Shown here piece after piece: positions 1 through 6,444 of a stretch of DNA of 42,591 nucleotides. Positions within the stretch are counted from its first letter, which is position 1, and every line of letters begins with the position of its first letter. Made by a program: the position numbers and the translations under genes. The notes under the pieces were generated by a model. The model ran no database searches. It was not told where the DNA came from and worked only from the letters and a program-made list of their open reading frames with translations. The DNA comes from an uncultured Oscillospiraceae bacterium (GTDB lineage Bacteria > Bacillota > Clostridia > Oscillospirales > Oscillospiraceae): assembly GCA_910585815.1 (NCBI GenBank), contig CAJUFJ010000028.1:1-42591 (forward strand), written 5' to 3'.

Positions 1-2
1 GC

Positions 3-587
3 CGGGCCGCCGAGGAGGTGGTGATGGACACCATGACCAACGGCGCCTCCCAGGATATCCAGGAGGCCACCAACATCGCCCGGAATATGGTGGCCATGTA
101 CGGCATGAGCGAGGAGTTCGGCATGATGGCCCTGGGGTCTGTCCGGAACCAGTATCTGGAGGGAGGCTACGGCCTGGACTGCGCCCAGGACACCGCCGCC
201 GTCATGGATAAGGCGGTGAAGGCCATACTGGACGTGTGCTATAAGGACGCGGTGGAGGTCATCAAGGCCAACCGGGAGGATATGGACAAGGTGGTGGCCT
301 ACCTGCTGGAGAAGGAGACCATCACCGGCGGCGAGATGGTGGCTATCATCGAGGGCCGCGACCCGACCACCGTGGAGGACGCCTACGCCTCCACCCGCAG
401 GGGGGCGAAGCCCCTGCCCGGGGATATTGAGCCCCCCGCCAAGGCCATCCACATGGTCAGCGAGGAGATCAAGCCCCCCGCCGCGCTGGAGGAACCGGAG
501 GAGCAGCCTCACGAGGCGGAACAGGCTCCCGAGGAAGTCCCCCAGCCCGAAGAATCCCCGGCAGACGGGGAGAACAAACCCGAGTGA
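3..587 (+). CDS. ftsH: ATP-dependent zinc metalloprotease FtsH, C-terminal part
   Basis: This is the 3' end of ftsH. The frame is open from base 3, and the gene starts before the window. FtsH is a membrane-anchored AAA+ protease that degrades misfolded membrane proteins and short-lived regulators. The visible part is the end of the M41 peptidase domain: the segment GRAAEEVVMDTMTNGASQDI, then the helical region with NIARNMVAMYGMSEEFG, matches the family in order. The AAA module and the HEXXH zinc site lie upstream and cannot be checked. The last 50 or so residues are an acidic, proline-rich tail (many E and P), a poorly conserved extension common in FtsH. A strong terminator follows at once, so ftsH ends its transcript here. 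The GTG at 18 is internal and not a real start. Confidence 0.93.
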   Translation, partial: RAAEEVVMDTMTNGASQDIQEATNIARNMVAMYGMSEEFGMMALGSVRNQYLEGGYGLDCAQDTAAVMDKAVKAILDVCYKDAVEVIKANREDMDKVVAYLLEKETITGGEMVAIIEGRDPTTVEDAYASTRRGAKPLPGDIEPPAKAIHMVSEEIKPPAALEEPEEQPHEAEQAPEEVPQPEESPADGENKPE

Positions 588-590
588 TAT

Positions 591-622
591 AAAAGCGCCG
601 CCCGGCTGGGCGGCGCTTTTTT
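591..622 (+). terminator. Rho-independent terminator of ftsH
   Basis: A GC-rich stem (AGCGCCGCCC pairing with GGGCGGCGCT) is followed by a run of six T, starting four bases after the ftsH stop codon. Confidence 0.9.
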
Positions 623-685
623 GGTTAGACTGTTTCCAAACAGGCGGTCAAGCGTGTTGGTTAGCTTCGTGGGCCGCACAGCACT

Positions 686-865
686 CTAATTGTTTTGACC
701 GAGTTCTTCGTCAACCTTTTCGTTGAGCCATTGGGTCTTTGTTTTGTTTTGCTCTTTCAGCTTCTCTGTCAGTGCGTTTAGCTTCTCACGGGAGAGAGGA
801 ACACTGAACTGCCCAATTGTTTCTCGACGCTTTCGGTAATACTCGGCCGAGTTCGGGGGAGACAA
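686..865 (-). CDS. Small ribbon-helix-helix-like DNA-binding protein, TTG start
   Basis: This short gene encodes 59 residues from a TTG codon: it begins LSPPNSAEYYRKRRETIGQF (initiator read as Met) and ends VDEELGQNN. The start is supported by a perfect AAGGAGGTG ribosome site (about 875-883) and by a promoter just upstream. The middle (QFSVPLSREKLNALTEKLKE) fits the strand-helix of small Arc/MetJ-type ribbon-helix-helix regulators, and KTKTQWLNEKVDEEL fits the second helix. Such proteins are usually dimeric repressors, often on mobile or toxin-antitoxin loci. Two GCTAGCAAT repeats overlap its own promoter, which suggests autorepression. The family call is from pattern only; that this is a real gene is well supported by start signals and codon pattern. 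Confidence 0.72.
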   Translation of the reverse strand: MSPPNSAEYYRKRRETIGQFSVPLSREKLNALTEKLKEQNKTKTQWLNEKVDEELGQNN

Positions 866-882
866 GTCTCCATCACCTCCTT

Positions 883-918
883 GCTAGCAATTATAGCGGA
901 TGGCTAGCAATATATCAA
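883..918 (-). promoter_or_regulatory. Sigma-A promoter with paired GCTAGCAAT operator repeats
   Basis: On the minus strand, TTGATA (918-913) and TATAAT (895-890) are 17 bp apart. The direct repeat GCTAGCAAT occurs at 883-891 and 903-911, 20 bp (two helical turns) apart. One copy lies in the spacer and one overlaps the -10 box. This layout suits an operator for the small protein encoded immediately downstream; the binding itself is inferred. Confidence 0.7.
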
Positions 919-970
919 GGTCCTTTTGAAAAATAATACCCTTGTCTCACAAATTTAGGAAAGCTGCCGA

Positions 971-1059
971 ATGTAGGGCAAGGGCTCTGCCCTTGCCTGA
1001 TCCCGATGCCGTTTTATCCCTTTATAGGGATAGGCAGGGGTAGAACCCCTGCCCTACAT
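971..1059. repeat. GTAGGG-type palindromic repeat unit (copy 1)
   Basis: Two outer arms, 971-997 and 1033-1059, form an imperfect inverted repeat beginning ATGTAGGGCA and ending TGCCCTACAT. Each arm is itself a short hairpin. It contains no gene. Elements of similar design occur at 7877-7953 and 9829-9989, so this looks like a dispersed non-coding repeat family. Confidence 0.65.
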
Positions 1060-1085
1060 AATGTACCGGCCGGCATTTCCAATGG

Positions 1086-1115
1086 AACAGCGCCGCCCAA
1101 CCGGGCGGCGCTGTT
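1086..1115 (-). terminator. Terminator hairpin after the toxin gene
   Basis: The stem AACAGCGCCGCCC / GGGCGGCGCTGTT directly abuts the toxin stop codon. The T tract is weak on the minus strand and slightly better on the plus strand, so it may work in both directions. Confidence 0.6.
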
Positions 1116-1430
1116 TTAAATCAAATGCGTCAGGTTTCTTCTGCTATAAATGATTCGGCGCACCTCCATCGTGTCTCCAATTACCACATAAAATATGGTG
1201 AAATTTTTAACCTGGATGCGGTAATAGGGGTGCTGCCGTTCCCGGCTGGAGGGGTAGGGCTCAAAAGCTTCCGCACAGCTCAGGCGGGCATAAATTGCCT
1301 CCTCCACTTCATCGACCAGCCGCTCAGCGGCCAGAGGGTTACGCAGACGGTAGGTGATGTAATCCACGATTTCGTTTAAATCATCCTCAAACAGAGGGAG
1401 GATGCTCAGCTTATAACGCTTTCCGTCCAT
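1116..1430 (-). CDS. RelE/ParE-family toxin
   Basis: A 104-residue protein with the usual length and pattern of RelE/ParE toxins: an N-terminal helix pair (LPLFEDDLNEIVDYITYRL), a central NPLAAERLVDEVEEAI helix, then a C-terminal beta-sheet with YYRIQVKNFTIFYVVIGDTM and the basic end VRRIIYSRRNL. RelE toxins cut mRNA on the ribosome and ParE toxins poison gyrase; sequence alone does not decide between them. The gene overlaps the upstream antitoxin by 20 bases and shares its transcript, the normal arrangement for such pairs. The gene ends at a hairpin. Antitoxin binding and repression of the shared promoter would be expected for this family. Confidence 0.87.
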   Translation of the reverse strand: MDGKRYKLSILPLFEDDLNEIVDYITYRLRNPLAAERLVDEVEEAIYARLSCAEAFEPYPSSRERQHPYYRIQVKNFTIFYVVIGDTMEVRRIIYSRRNLTHLI

Positions 1431-1683
1431 GGATACGCCCCCTTACCCGATGGAACACCTCCTGGCCGGAACAGCGCAGGTCAGACAACTCCGCGGCCCT
1501 ATCCGCCTCGTCCAGAAGGAGCTCGACATCGTCTGTCAGGGCGGCATACTGCTCCAGACTGAGCAGTACCATGGAGCCATATCCGTTTTTTGTAAGGTAG
1601 ACGGGCTCGCCGGTCTGCAATACGGTAGATTCAATTTCCGGGAATTTGTTTCTCAGGTCTGAGACTGGGCGGATATGCAGCAT
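1411..1683 (-). CDS. Phd/YefM-family antitoxin
   Basis: A 90-residue protein. Residues 1-50 match the Phd/YefM DNA-binding fold: RPVSDLRNKFPEIE, then GEPVYLTKNGYGSMVLLSLEQY. The C-terminal third (DDVELLLDEADRAAELSD) is the flexible toxin-neutralising tail. It precedes and overlaps the toxin gene by 20 bases, so the two are translated together. An AGGAGGGG ribosome site lies about 7 bases before the ATG. In this family the antitoxin neutralises the toxin and, with it, represses the operon. Confidence 0.87.
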   Translation of the reverse strand: MLHIRPVSDLRNKFPEIESTVLQTGEPVYLTKNGYGSMVLLSLEQYAALTDDVELLLDEADRAAELSDLRCSGQEVFHRVRGRIHGRKAL

Positions 1684-1734
1684 AAGAGACCCCTCCTTTT
1701 GATATCGTTATTTTATCATAATTTTATCGTATTA

Positions 1735-2745
1735 TCAAGGGCCGTAAAAAGAGGAAGGCATATTAACCGATTTCAAAGCCTCATTTGCCGTCCGCACCAG
1801 ATATTCCATAGCCTGGACGGGCCACTTGCCCGCCGCAGTCTCGCCGGTAAGCATAAGGGAGTCGGCCCCGTCCAGTACGCCGTTGTAGATGTCGCACACC
1901 TCCGCCCGGGTGGGGACAGGGCGCTGTTCCATGGACCACAGCAGCTGGGTCACCAGGCAGAAGTGCCGGCCTGCTGCCCGGCACCGGGCGGCGATATCCT
2001 TCTGGATGGCGGGCAGCTTCCACAGGGGCATGGAGTTGCCCAGGTCCCCCCGGGCGATGCAGAGCTGGTCCGCCCCGGCGATGATCTCGTCCAGATGTTC
2101 CAGCCCCTGGTGCTCCTCAATTTTAGCCATGATCTGCACCCGTTCCAGGCCCAGATCGTCCAGGGCCTCCCGCAGGACGCAGATATCCCGCCGTCCCCGC
2201 ACAAAGGGCTGGAGGATGTGGGTCACGCCGTACTGTCCCGCCTGGCGCAGGTTGTCCAGGTCGGCGGGGGTGAGGGTGGGGGTGTCCACGTCGGTCCCCA
2301 GGATGGACAGGCTTTTCCGGCTGAGCAGGGGCCCGCCCCGGACCACCCGGCACAGCAGCACGGTGGGGCTGGAGCGTTTCACCTCCAGCAGCAGAGCCCC
2401 GTCGTCAATGGAAATCTGCTGCCCCCGCCGGGCGGTCTGGAGGATGCCCTGGGGGACGGGGATGCCGCCGTCCCCCAGCAGGACCTCGTCCCCCTCCCGC
2501 AGGAGGATGGGCCGGGGCAGCTCCCCCACCCGCAGCTCCGGGCCCTGGAGGTCCAGAATGAGGTGGGCGTCCTCCCGCCCCGCCTGCTGGGCGGCGGGCC
2601 AGTACAGCCCCTCCAGCAGGGGGGCACACTTGTCCAGGCTGGTGTGGGACAGATTGACCCGGATGCCTGTCATCCCCGCCCGAAACAGCTTGTCTAAAAT
2701 GTCCCGCCGGGCGCAGGGGTCCCCCAGTGTGGCGTAAAATTCCAT
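1735..2745 (-). CDS. Pyruvate kinase-like protein lacking the C-terminal domain
   Basis: 336 residues that match pyruvate kinase along the barrel and B domains: RVNLSHTS (usual NFSHG), DLQGPELRVG, KIEEHQGLEHLDEIIAGAD with the catalytic Lys and metal-binding Glu, ARGDLG, TQLLWSM, PTRAEV and MLTGETAAGKWP. Normal bacterial enzymes have about 470-590 residues. Here the protein stops soon after the barrel, so the C-terminal domain for tetramer contacts and effector binding is missing. The start has a good GGGAGG site. It may be an unregulated isozyme or act on another substrate. The ftsH-side and ruvX-side genes do not form an operon with it. The fold is certain from the motifs; the activity is not. 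Confidence 0.8.
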   Translation of the reverse strand: MEFYATLGDPCARRDILDKLFRAGMTGIRVNLSHTSLDKCAPLLEGLYWPAAQQAGREDAHLILDLQGPELRVGELPRPILLREGDEVLLGDGGIPVPQGILQTARRGQQISIDDGALLLEVKRSSPTVLLCRVVRGGPLLSRKSLSILGTDVDTPTLTPADLDNLRQAGQYGVTHILQPFVRGRRDICVLREALDDLGLERVQIMAKIEEHQGLEHLDEIIAGADQLCIARGDLGNSMPLWKLPAIQKDIAARCRAAGRHFCLVTQLLWSMEQRPVPTRAEVCDIYNGVLDGADSLMLTGETAAGKWPVQAMEYLVRTANEALKSVNMPSSFYGP

Positions 2746-2856
2746 AGAATTTTCCTCCCTAAGCGTTCTTTTTACCTATTATGAGGGCTGTGGGGCAGGA
2801 AGTCAATGGGGAAGTTTGTGCCAGAGAAGTCGCCGGAGGATGGTATCCGCTCCCAC

Positions 2857-2885
2857 TTGCCTTTTCCGCCGTTTCCCTGTATAAT
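2857..2885 (+). promoter_or_regulatory. Sigma-A promoter for the ruvX operon
   Basis: TTGCCT (2857-2862) and TATAAT (2880-2885) have a 17-bp spacer. Transcription would begin near 2892, which excludes upstream ATG codons and supports the GTG start at 2911. Confidence 0.72.
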
Positions 2886-2910
2886 AGGCCCTAAAGAGAG
2901 GAGCGATACT

Positions 2911-3333
2911 GTGCGCATCATGGCCATTGATTACGGCGACGCCCACACCGGGGTGGCCCTGTCCGACCCCACCGGCTTTCTGGTGGGAACCACCACCACC
3001 ATCAACAGCTGGCGGCAGGAGGTGGTGCTGGGCAGGCTGCTGGAGCTGATTGAGGAGCACCGCCCCGACGAGGTGGTGCTGGGCTTTCCCAAAAACATGG
3101 ACGGCACCGACGGCCGGAAGGCCGACCTCTACCGGGAGCTGGCCGCCCAGCTGGAGGAGGCCACTGGGATGAAGGTGATCCTCTGGGACGAGCGGCGCAC
3201 CACCATTGACGCCCACCAGATTTTGTTCAACCAGGGCAAGGACGGCCGGAAGCGGAAGAAGATTGTGGACGCCGTGGCCGCCTCTCTGATTCTGGAGAAC
3301 TATCTGGATTTTAAGCGAATGAAACAGGAGTGA
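2911..3333 (+). CDS. ruvX: RuvX/YqgF Holliday-junction resolvase-like nuclease
   Basis: 140 residues from GTG at 2911, the usual length for this family. The RNase H-like fold is clear: MRIMAIDYGDAHTGVALSDP (first acidic residue), VVLGFPKNMDGTDG, ILWDERRTT and the C-terminal VDAVAASLILENYL with the last acidic residue. Family members are linked to 16S rRNA 5'-end maturation and possibly to Holliday-junction cleavage. The start was chosen from the promoter at 2857-2885 and the GAGAGGAG site 7 bases before the GTG; a longer reading frame runs upstream but begins before the promoter. It is the first gene of a four-gene plus-strand operon with the lipoprotein, tatD and the radical SAM gene. Confidence 0.9.
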   Translation: MRIMAIDYGDAHTGVALSDPTGFLVGTTTTINSWRQEVVLGRLLELIEEHRPDEVVLGFPKNMDGTDGRKADLYRELAAQLEEATGMKVILWDERRTTIDAHQILFNQGKDGRKRKKIVDAVAASLILENYLDFKRMKQE

Positions 3334-3339
3334 TTTGTT

Positions 3340-3987
3340 ATGAAACGACGTACATCGGGACTGCTGCTGTCCCTGCTGATGCTGGTGAGCCTCACCGCCT
3401 GCGGCGGGGACGTTGAGATGAACCAGGGCAGCCACAGCGCCGTCATACATGGTGTTTATGGATCGTCCAGCCAGCTGGTTGACCTGCCCGTCCAGGAACC
3501 GGAGGACAGCGGGGACCTTCCCGGCAACGGTCAAAGCGCCCCTGACAGCAGCCAGGTCCCCTCCAATCAGGACCCGGACGGCAATGCGTCTGTGGGCAAC
3601 CGCCCCGACGGCAAGAGCGACGAGGGCAACGCTTCCGTTGACGAGGACGGCTGGTATACCTCCAAGGAGGAGGTGGCCCTGTACATCCACCTGTATGGCG
3701 ACCTGCCCGACAACTATGTTACCAAGGACGAGGCGGAGGACGCCGGCTGGAGCGGGGGCAACGTGGAGTACTACACCGGCGAGGGCACCGCCATCGGCGG
3801 GTCCCGGTTCGGCAACCGGGAGGGCCTGCTGCCCAAGGAGCAGGGACGGACCTACACCGAGTGTGACATCGACACCGTGGGGGAGAACTCCCGAGGGGCC
3901 AAGCGCATTGTCTTCTCCAACGACGGACTGGTCTACTACACCGACAACCACTATGAGAGCTTTGAGCTGCTATATGGGGAACCGTAA
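3340..3987 (+). CDS. Lipoprotein with a C-terminal barnase-type ribonuclease domain
   Basis: 215 residues. Residues 1-21 are a lipoprotein signal (MKRR, hydrophobic core, lipobox LTAC with Cys21). Residues 22-100 are a low-complexity linker rich in S, D, N, P and G. From about residue 103 the protein follows barnase closely: LPDNYVTKDEA, IGGSRFGNREGLLP, GRTYTECDID, RGAKRIVFSNDGLVYYT, TDNHYESF. All barnase active-site residues have counterparts: Lys129, Glu174 (general base), Arg185/Arg189 and His204 (general acid). It should therefore be an active guanyl-type RNase held on the outer face of the membrane. It starts 6 bases after the ruvX stop. No barstar-like inhibitor gene is visible in the window. 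Nutrient scavenging of RNA or contact toxicity are both possible. Confidence 0.88.
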   Translation: MKRRTSGLLLSLLMLVSLTACGGDVEMNQGSHSAVIHGVYGSSSQLVDLPVQEPEDSGDLPGNGQSAPDSSQVPSNQDPDGNASVGNRPDGKSDEGNASVDEDGWYTSKEEVALYIHLYGDLPDNYVTKDEAEDAGWSGGNVEYYTGEGTAIGGSRFGNREGLLPKEQGRTYTECDIDTVGENSRGAKRIVFSNDGLVYYTDNHYESFELLYGEP

Positions 3988-4034
3988 TCAACTGCCAGCT
4001 GTCTGTCAAGCCGGCTTTGTAAGGAGGGACGCCC

Positions 4035-4814
4035 ATGCGTCTGTTTGATACCCACGCCCATTACGACTCCGGGGGCTTTAACACCGACCGGCTGGAGGTG
4101 CTCGCCTCCATGCCCGGGCAGGGGGTGGAGCTGATTCTCAACCCCGGCTGCGATCTGGACAGCTCCCGGACGGCGGTGGAGCTGGCGGAGCAGTTTCCCT
4201 TTGTCTACGCCGCCGTGGGGGTCCACCCCTCGGACTGTGAGGGCTTCTCTCAGGATACGGCGGACGCCCTCCGTACCCTGGCCGCCCATCCCAGGGTGAA
4301 GGCCATCGGAGAGATTGGTCTGGACTACTACTGGAAGGAGAATCCGCCCCACGACTTCCAGCAGAAGGTCTTCCACACCCAGCTGGAGCTGGCGGAGGAG
4401 CTGGGGCTGCCCGTGATTGTCCATGACCGGGAGGCCCATCGCGACTGTCTGGAGGTAGTCCGTGCCCACCCCAAGGTCACCGGGGTGTACCACTGCTACT
4501 CCGGCAGCCTGGAGGACGCCAAGACTCTGGTGAAGCTGGGCTGGATGCTGTCCTTCACCGGGGTGGTCACCTATAAAAACGCCCGGCGGTCGCTGGAGGT
4601 GATCGACTGGCTGCCCATGGACCGCATCATGATCGAGACCGACTCCCCCTACCTCACCCCGGAGCCCTTCCGGGGCAAGCGGAACGACTCGGGCAAGGTG
4701 TACCGGGTGGCGGAGACCATCGCCCAGGTGAAGGGAATGGACCCGGAGGAGGTGGCGGAAATCACATTGGAAAACGGCAAGCGGTTTTTTGGAATTGAGG
4801 AGGAAACACGATGA
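4035..4814 (+). CDS. tatD: TatD family metal-dependent DNase
   Basis: 259 residues, the standard TatD length. The amidohydrolase-type metal site is complete: His7 and His9 (THAH), Glu93 (GEIGLD), His130 (VIVH), His153 (YHCYSG) and Asp203 (ETDSP). TatD proteins are 3'-5' exonucleases or DNases that act in DNA repair and DNA fragmentation. An AAGGAGGG site precedes the ATG. The gene overlaps the radical SAM gene that follows by four bases (ATGA), so the two are translationally coupled. It is the third gene of the ruvX operon. Confidence 0.95.
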   Translation: MRLFDTHAHYDSGGFNTDRLEVLASMPGQGVELILNPGCDLDSSRTAVELAEQFPFVYAAVGVHPSDCEGFSQDTADALRTLAAHPRVKAIGEIGLDYYWKENPPHDFQQKVFHTQLELAEELGLPVIVHDREAHRDCLEVVRAHPKVTGVYHCYSGSLEDAKTLVKLGWMLSFTGVVTYKNARRSLEVIDWLPMDRIMIETDSPYLTPEPFRGKRNDSGKVYRVAETIAQVKGMDPEEVAEITLENGKRFFGIEEETR

Positions 4815-5431
4815 CCATTACCTATGAGTACGAGGGTGCGCTGTACGTCAACCTGACCAACAAATGCAACTGCGCCTGTGAATTCTGCCTGCGTCAGGGC
4901 AAGGCGGAGGGGTCCATCTACACCGAGGACTCCCTGTGGCTGGAGCGGGAGCCCACCCGGGAGGAGGCCCTGGACAGCTTTCTCAGCCGGGACGTGTGCG
5001 CCTACCGGGAGATCGTTTTCTGCGGCTACGGCGAGCCCACCTACCGGCTGGATGATCTGCTGTGGCTGGTGGACCAGCTGAAGGAGAAATTTGGGGACAA
5101 GCTGCCCCCGGTGCGCATCAACACCAACGGCCACGCCAACCTCATCAACGGCCGGGACGTGTGTTCCGAACTGTATGGCCGCATCGACACCGTGTCCATC
5201 TCCCTTAACGCCACCAACGCGGCGGACTATGTGGCCCTGTGCCACCCCGTCCAGGGGGAGGAGGCCTGGCAGGCCATGCGGGATTTTGCCTGGGAGTGCA
5301 CCGCCTATGTTCCCAATGTGGTGCTGACCATCGTGGACAAGGACAAGACCCCCAAAGAGATTGAACGCTGCAAACAAATTGCCGAGGGGCTGGGTGTGAA
5401 GCTGCGCATCCGAAGCTTCATCGACTCCTGA
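4811..5431 (+). CDS. TatD-associated radical SAM protein
   Basis: 206 residues with an N-terminal radical SAM core: VNLTNKCNCACEFC gives the CxxxCxxC cluster as Cys19, Cys23 and Cys26. FCGYGEPTYR is the glycine-rich SAM-binding segment, and RINTNGHANL and VSISLNA follow in the usual barrel order. It fits the small family found next to tatD in many Firmicutes, whose substrate is not established. It overlaps tatD by four bases, which makes a joint role likely. The barrel ends without an extra cluster domain, so this is a minimal radical SAM enzyme. Confidence 0.88.
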   Translation: MTITYEYEGALYVNLTNKCNCACEFCLRQGKAEGSIYTEDSLWLEREPTREEALDSFLSRDVCAYREIVFCGYGEPTYRLDDLLWLVDQLKEKFGDKLPPVRINTNGHANLINGRDVCSELYGRIDTVSISLNATNAADYVALCHPVQGEEAWQAMRDFAWECTAYVPNVVLTIVDKDKTPKEIERCKQIAEGLGVKLRIRSFIDS

Positions 5432-5433
5432 AA

Positions 5434-5458
5434 AAGCGCCGCCCTGTGGGCGGCGCTT
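5434..5458. terminator. Bidirectional terminator between the radical SAM gene and the amidase
   Basis: The stem AAGCGCCGCCC / GGGCGGCGCTT sits between two convergent genes. On the minus strand it is followed by five T; on the plus strand the T tract is delayed (TTATTTTT). Confidence 0.85.
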
Positions 5459-5461
5459 CGC

Positions 5462-6256
5462 TTATTTTTGGCTCAGCTGGTAGAGCATCTGCACCGTCTC
5501 CTCCCGGGTGGCGAAGGAGCGGTAGCGCAGGCCGTCCCCGTCCCCGGAGACGATGCCCTGGTCCTTCGCCCACTCTCGGGCGGGGGCGGACCAGTCCCCG
5601 GGCTGGAGCCCGGCCCGCTGGGCCAGATAGCCCTCCATCAGCTCGTTGAAGCGTTCCTGTGTCATGTCATCCTCCTCCTCGTCTCCGTCCTCCATCGCCT
5701 GGGCCACGTCCTGGCGGAACTGGTCCATGGTGATGCCGTGCTTGGGCCACCACTGGAGCACATCGCTGTGGTTGCTGGCCACCCCCTGCTGGTAGCCCTC
5801 GGCGTGGCAGAGGACCACCCCGGGCTGCGCCGGGTCGAGGCCAAACTGGCTGCACAGCATGGCGGTGAGCTGGACGGCGTTGTGGTAGATGTCGTCAAAA
5901 TAGGGCTGGTTGGCCTCCACGTCGTAGCCGATCATGGTGCCGCCCTGATAGGTGTGGCCGGCGGGCTCGCAGCACTCGAAGGAGATGTGTGTGTTGTTGG
6001 CGCTGCGGCCGGAGGTGCCGGTGCCGGCGTGCCAGCCCCGCATGGTCCAGGGCAGGGTCTGAATGACCCGCTCCCGGCTGACGAAGGCGTGTACGCATTT
6101 TTCCACATCCGGCCTGTTCCAGCGGCTGATAAACACCTCCGGGTCGGGTTGGGCCACCCCGGTGGAGTGGACCATGACCCCCTTGGGCGTGATGGTCCGG
6201 CCGATTTTATAGCAGTCGTTTTCCGTGAGGAATTGCTGCTCCCAATCAAGTTTCAT
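5462..6256 (-). CDS. N-acetylmuramoyl-L-alanine amidase (Amidase_2 type)
   Basis: 264 residues. The N-terminal 170 residues carry the amidase_2/PGRP-like fold: GVMVHSTGV with zinc ligand His30, NTHISFECCE with Glu94, VVLCHAEGYQQG with His151, and ASNHSDVLQWW, where Asp165 is the likely third ligand. Such enzymes cut the amide bond between N-acetylmuramic acid and L-alanine in peptidoglycan. A short acidic linker leads to a C-terminal module of about 60 residues (ARE-WAKDQGIVSGDGDG, TREETVQMLYQL) resembling an S-layer-homology-like unit, common on clostridial cell-wall enzymes. There is no signal peptide, so release by lysis or a phage-derived origin is possible. An AAAGGAGG site precedes the ATG. 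Confidence 0.87.
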   Translation of the reverse strand: MKLDWEQQFLTENDCYKIGRTITPKGVMVHSTGVAQPDPEVFISRWNRPDVEKCVHAFVSRERVIQTLPWTMRGWHAGTGTSGRSANNTHISFECCEPAGHTYQGGTMIGYDVEANQPYFDDIYHNAVQLTAMLCSQFGLDPAQPGVVLCHAEGYQQGVASNHSDVLQWWPKHGITMDQFRQDVAQAMEDGDEEEDDMTQERFNELMEGYLAQRAGLQPGDWSAPAREWAKDQGIVSGDGDGLRYRSFATREETVQMLYQLSQK

Positions 6257-6381
6257 GACAGCCTCCTTTGCGGCGGGGCCTGGAGGGGCCCTGCCATCCT
6301 ATGCGGGAGGACGGGGCGGTGACAGAAAGCGCACCGCATTTAAACGCACCGTCTGCGCTTCCTGTTAAATTGTTTGAAGTC

Positions 6382-6422
6382 AAAAAAACCAGGAGCGGCA
6401 GGGATTTTCGCCCTGCCGCTCC
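6382..6422 (-). terminator. Terminator of the first AGCS symporter gene
   Basis: The stem GGAGCGGCAGGG / CCCTGCCGCTCC is followed on the minus strand by seven T (6388-6382). It closes the symporter transcript and separates it from the amidase gene. Confidence 0.9.
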
Positions 6423-6444
6423 GTTGGGGTTCGATAGAGAGTTG

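Noticed and set aside
1675..2697. A 340-codon plus-strand frame
   Set aside because: It is antisense to the pyruvate kinase-like gene, which has motifs, a good start and a ribosome site.
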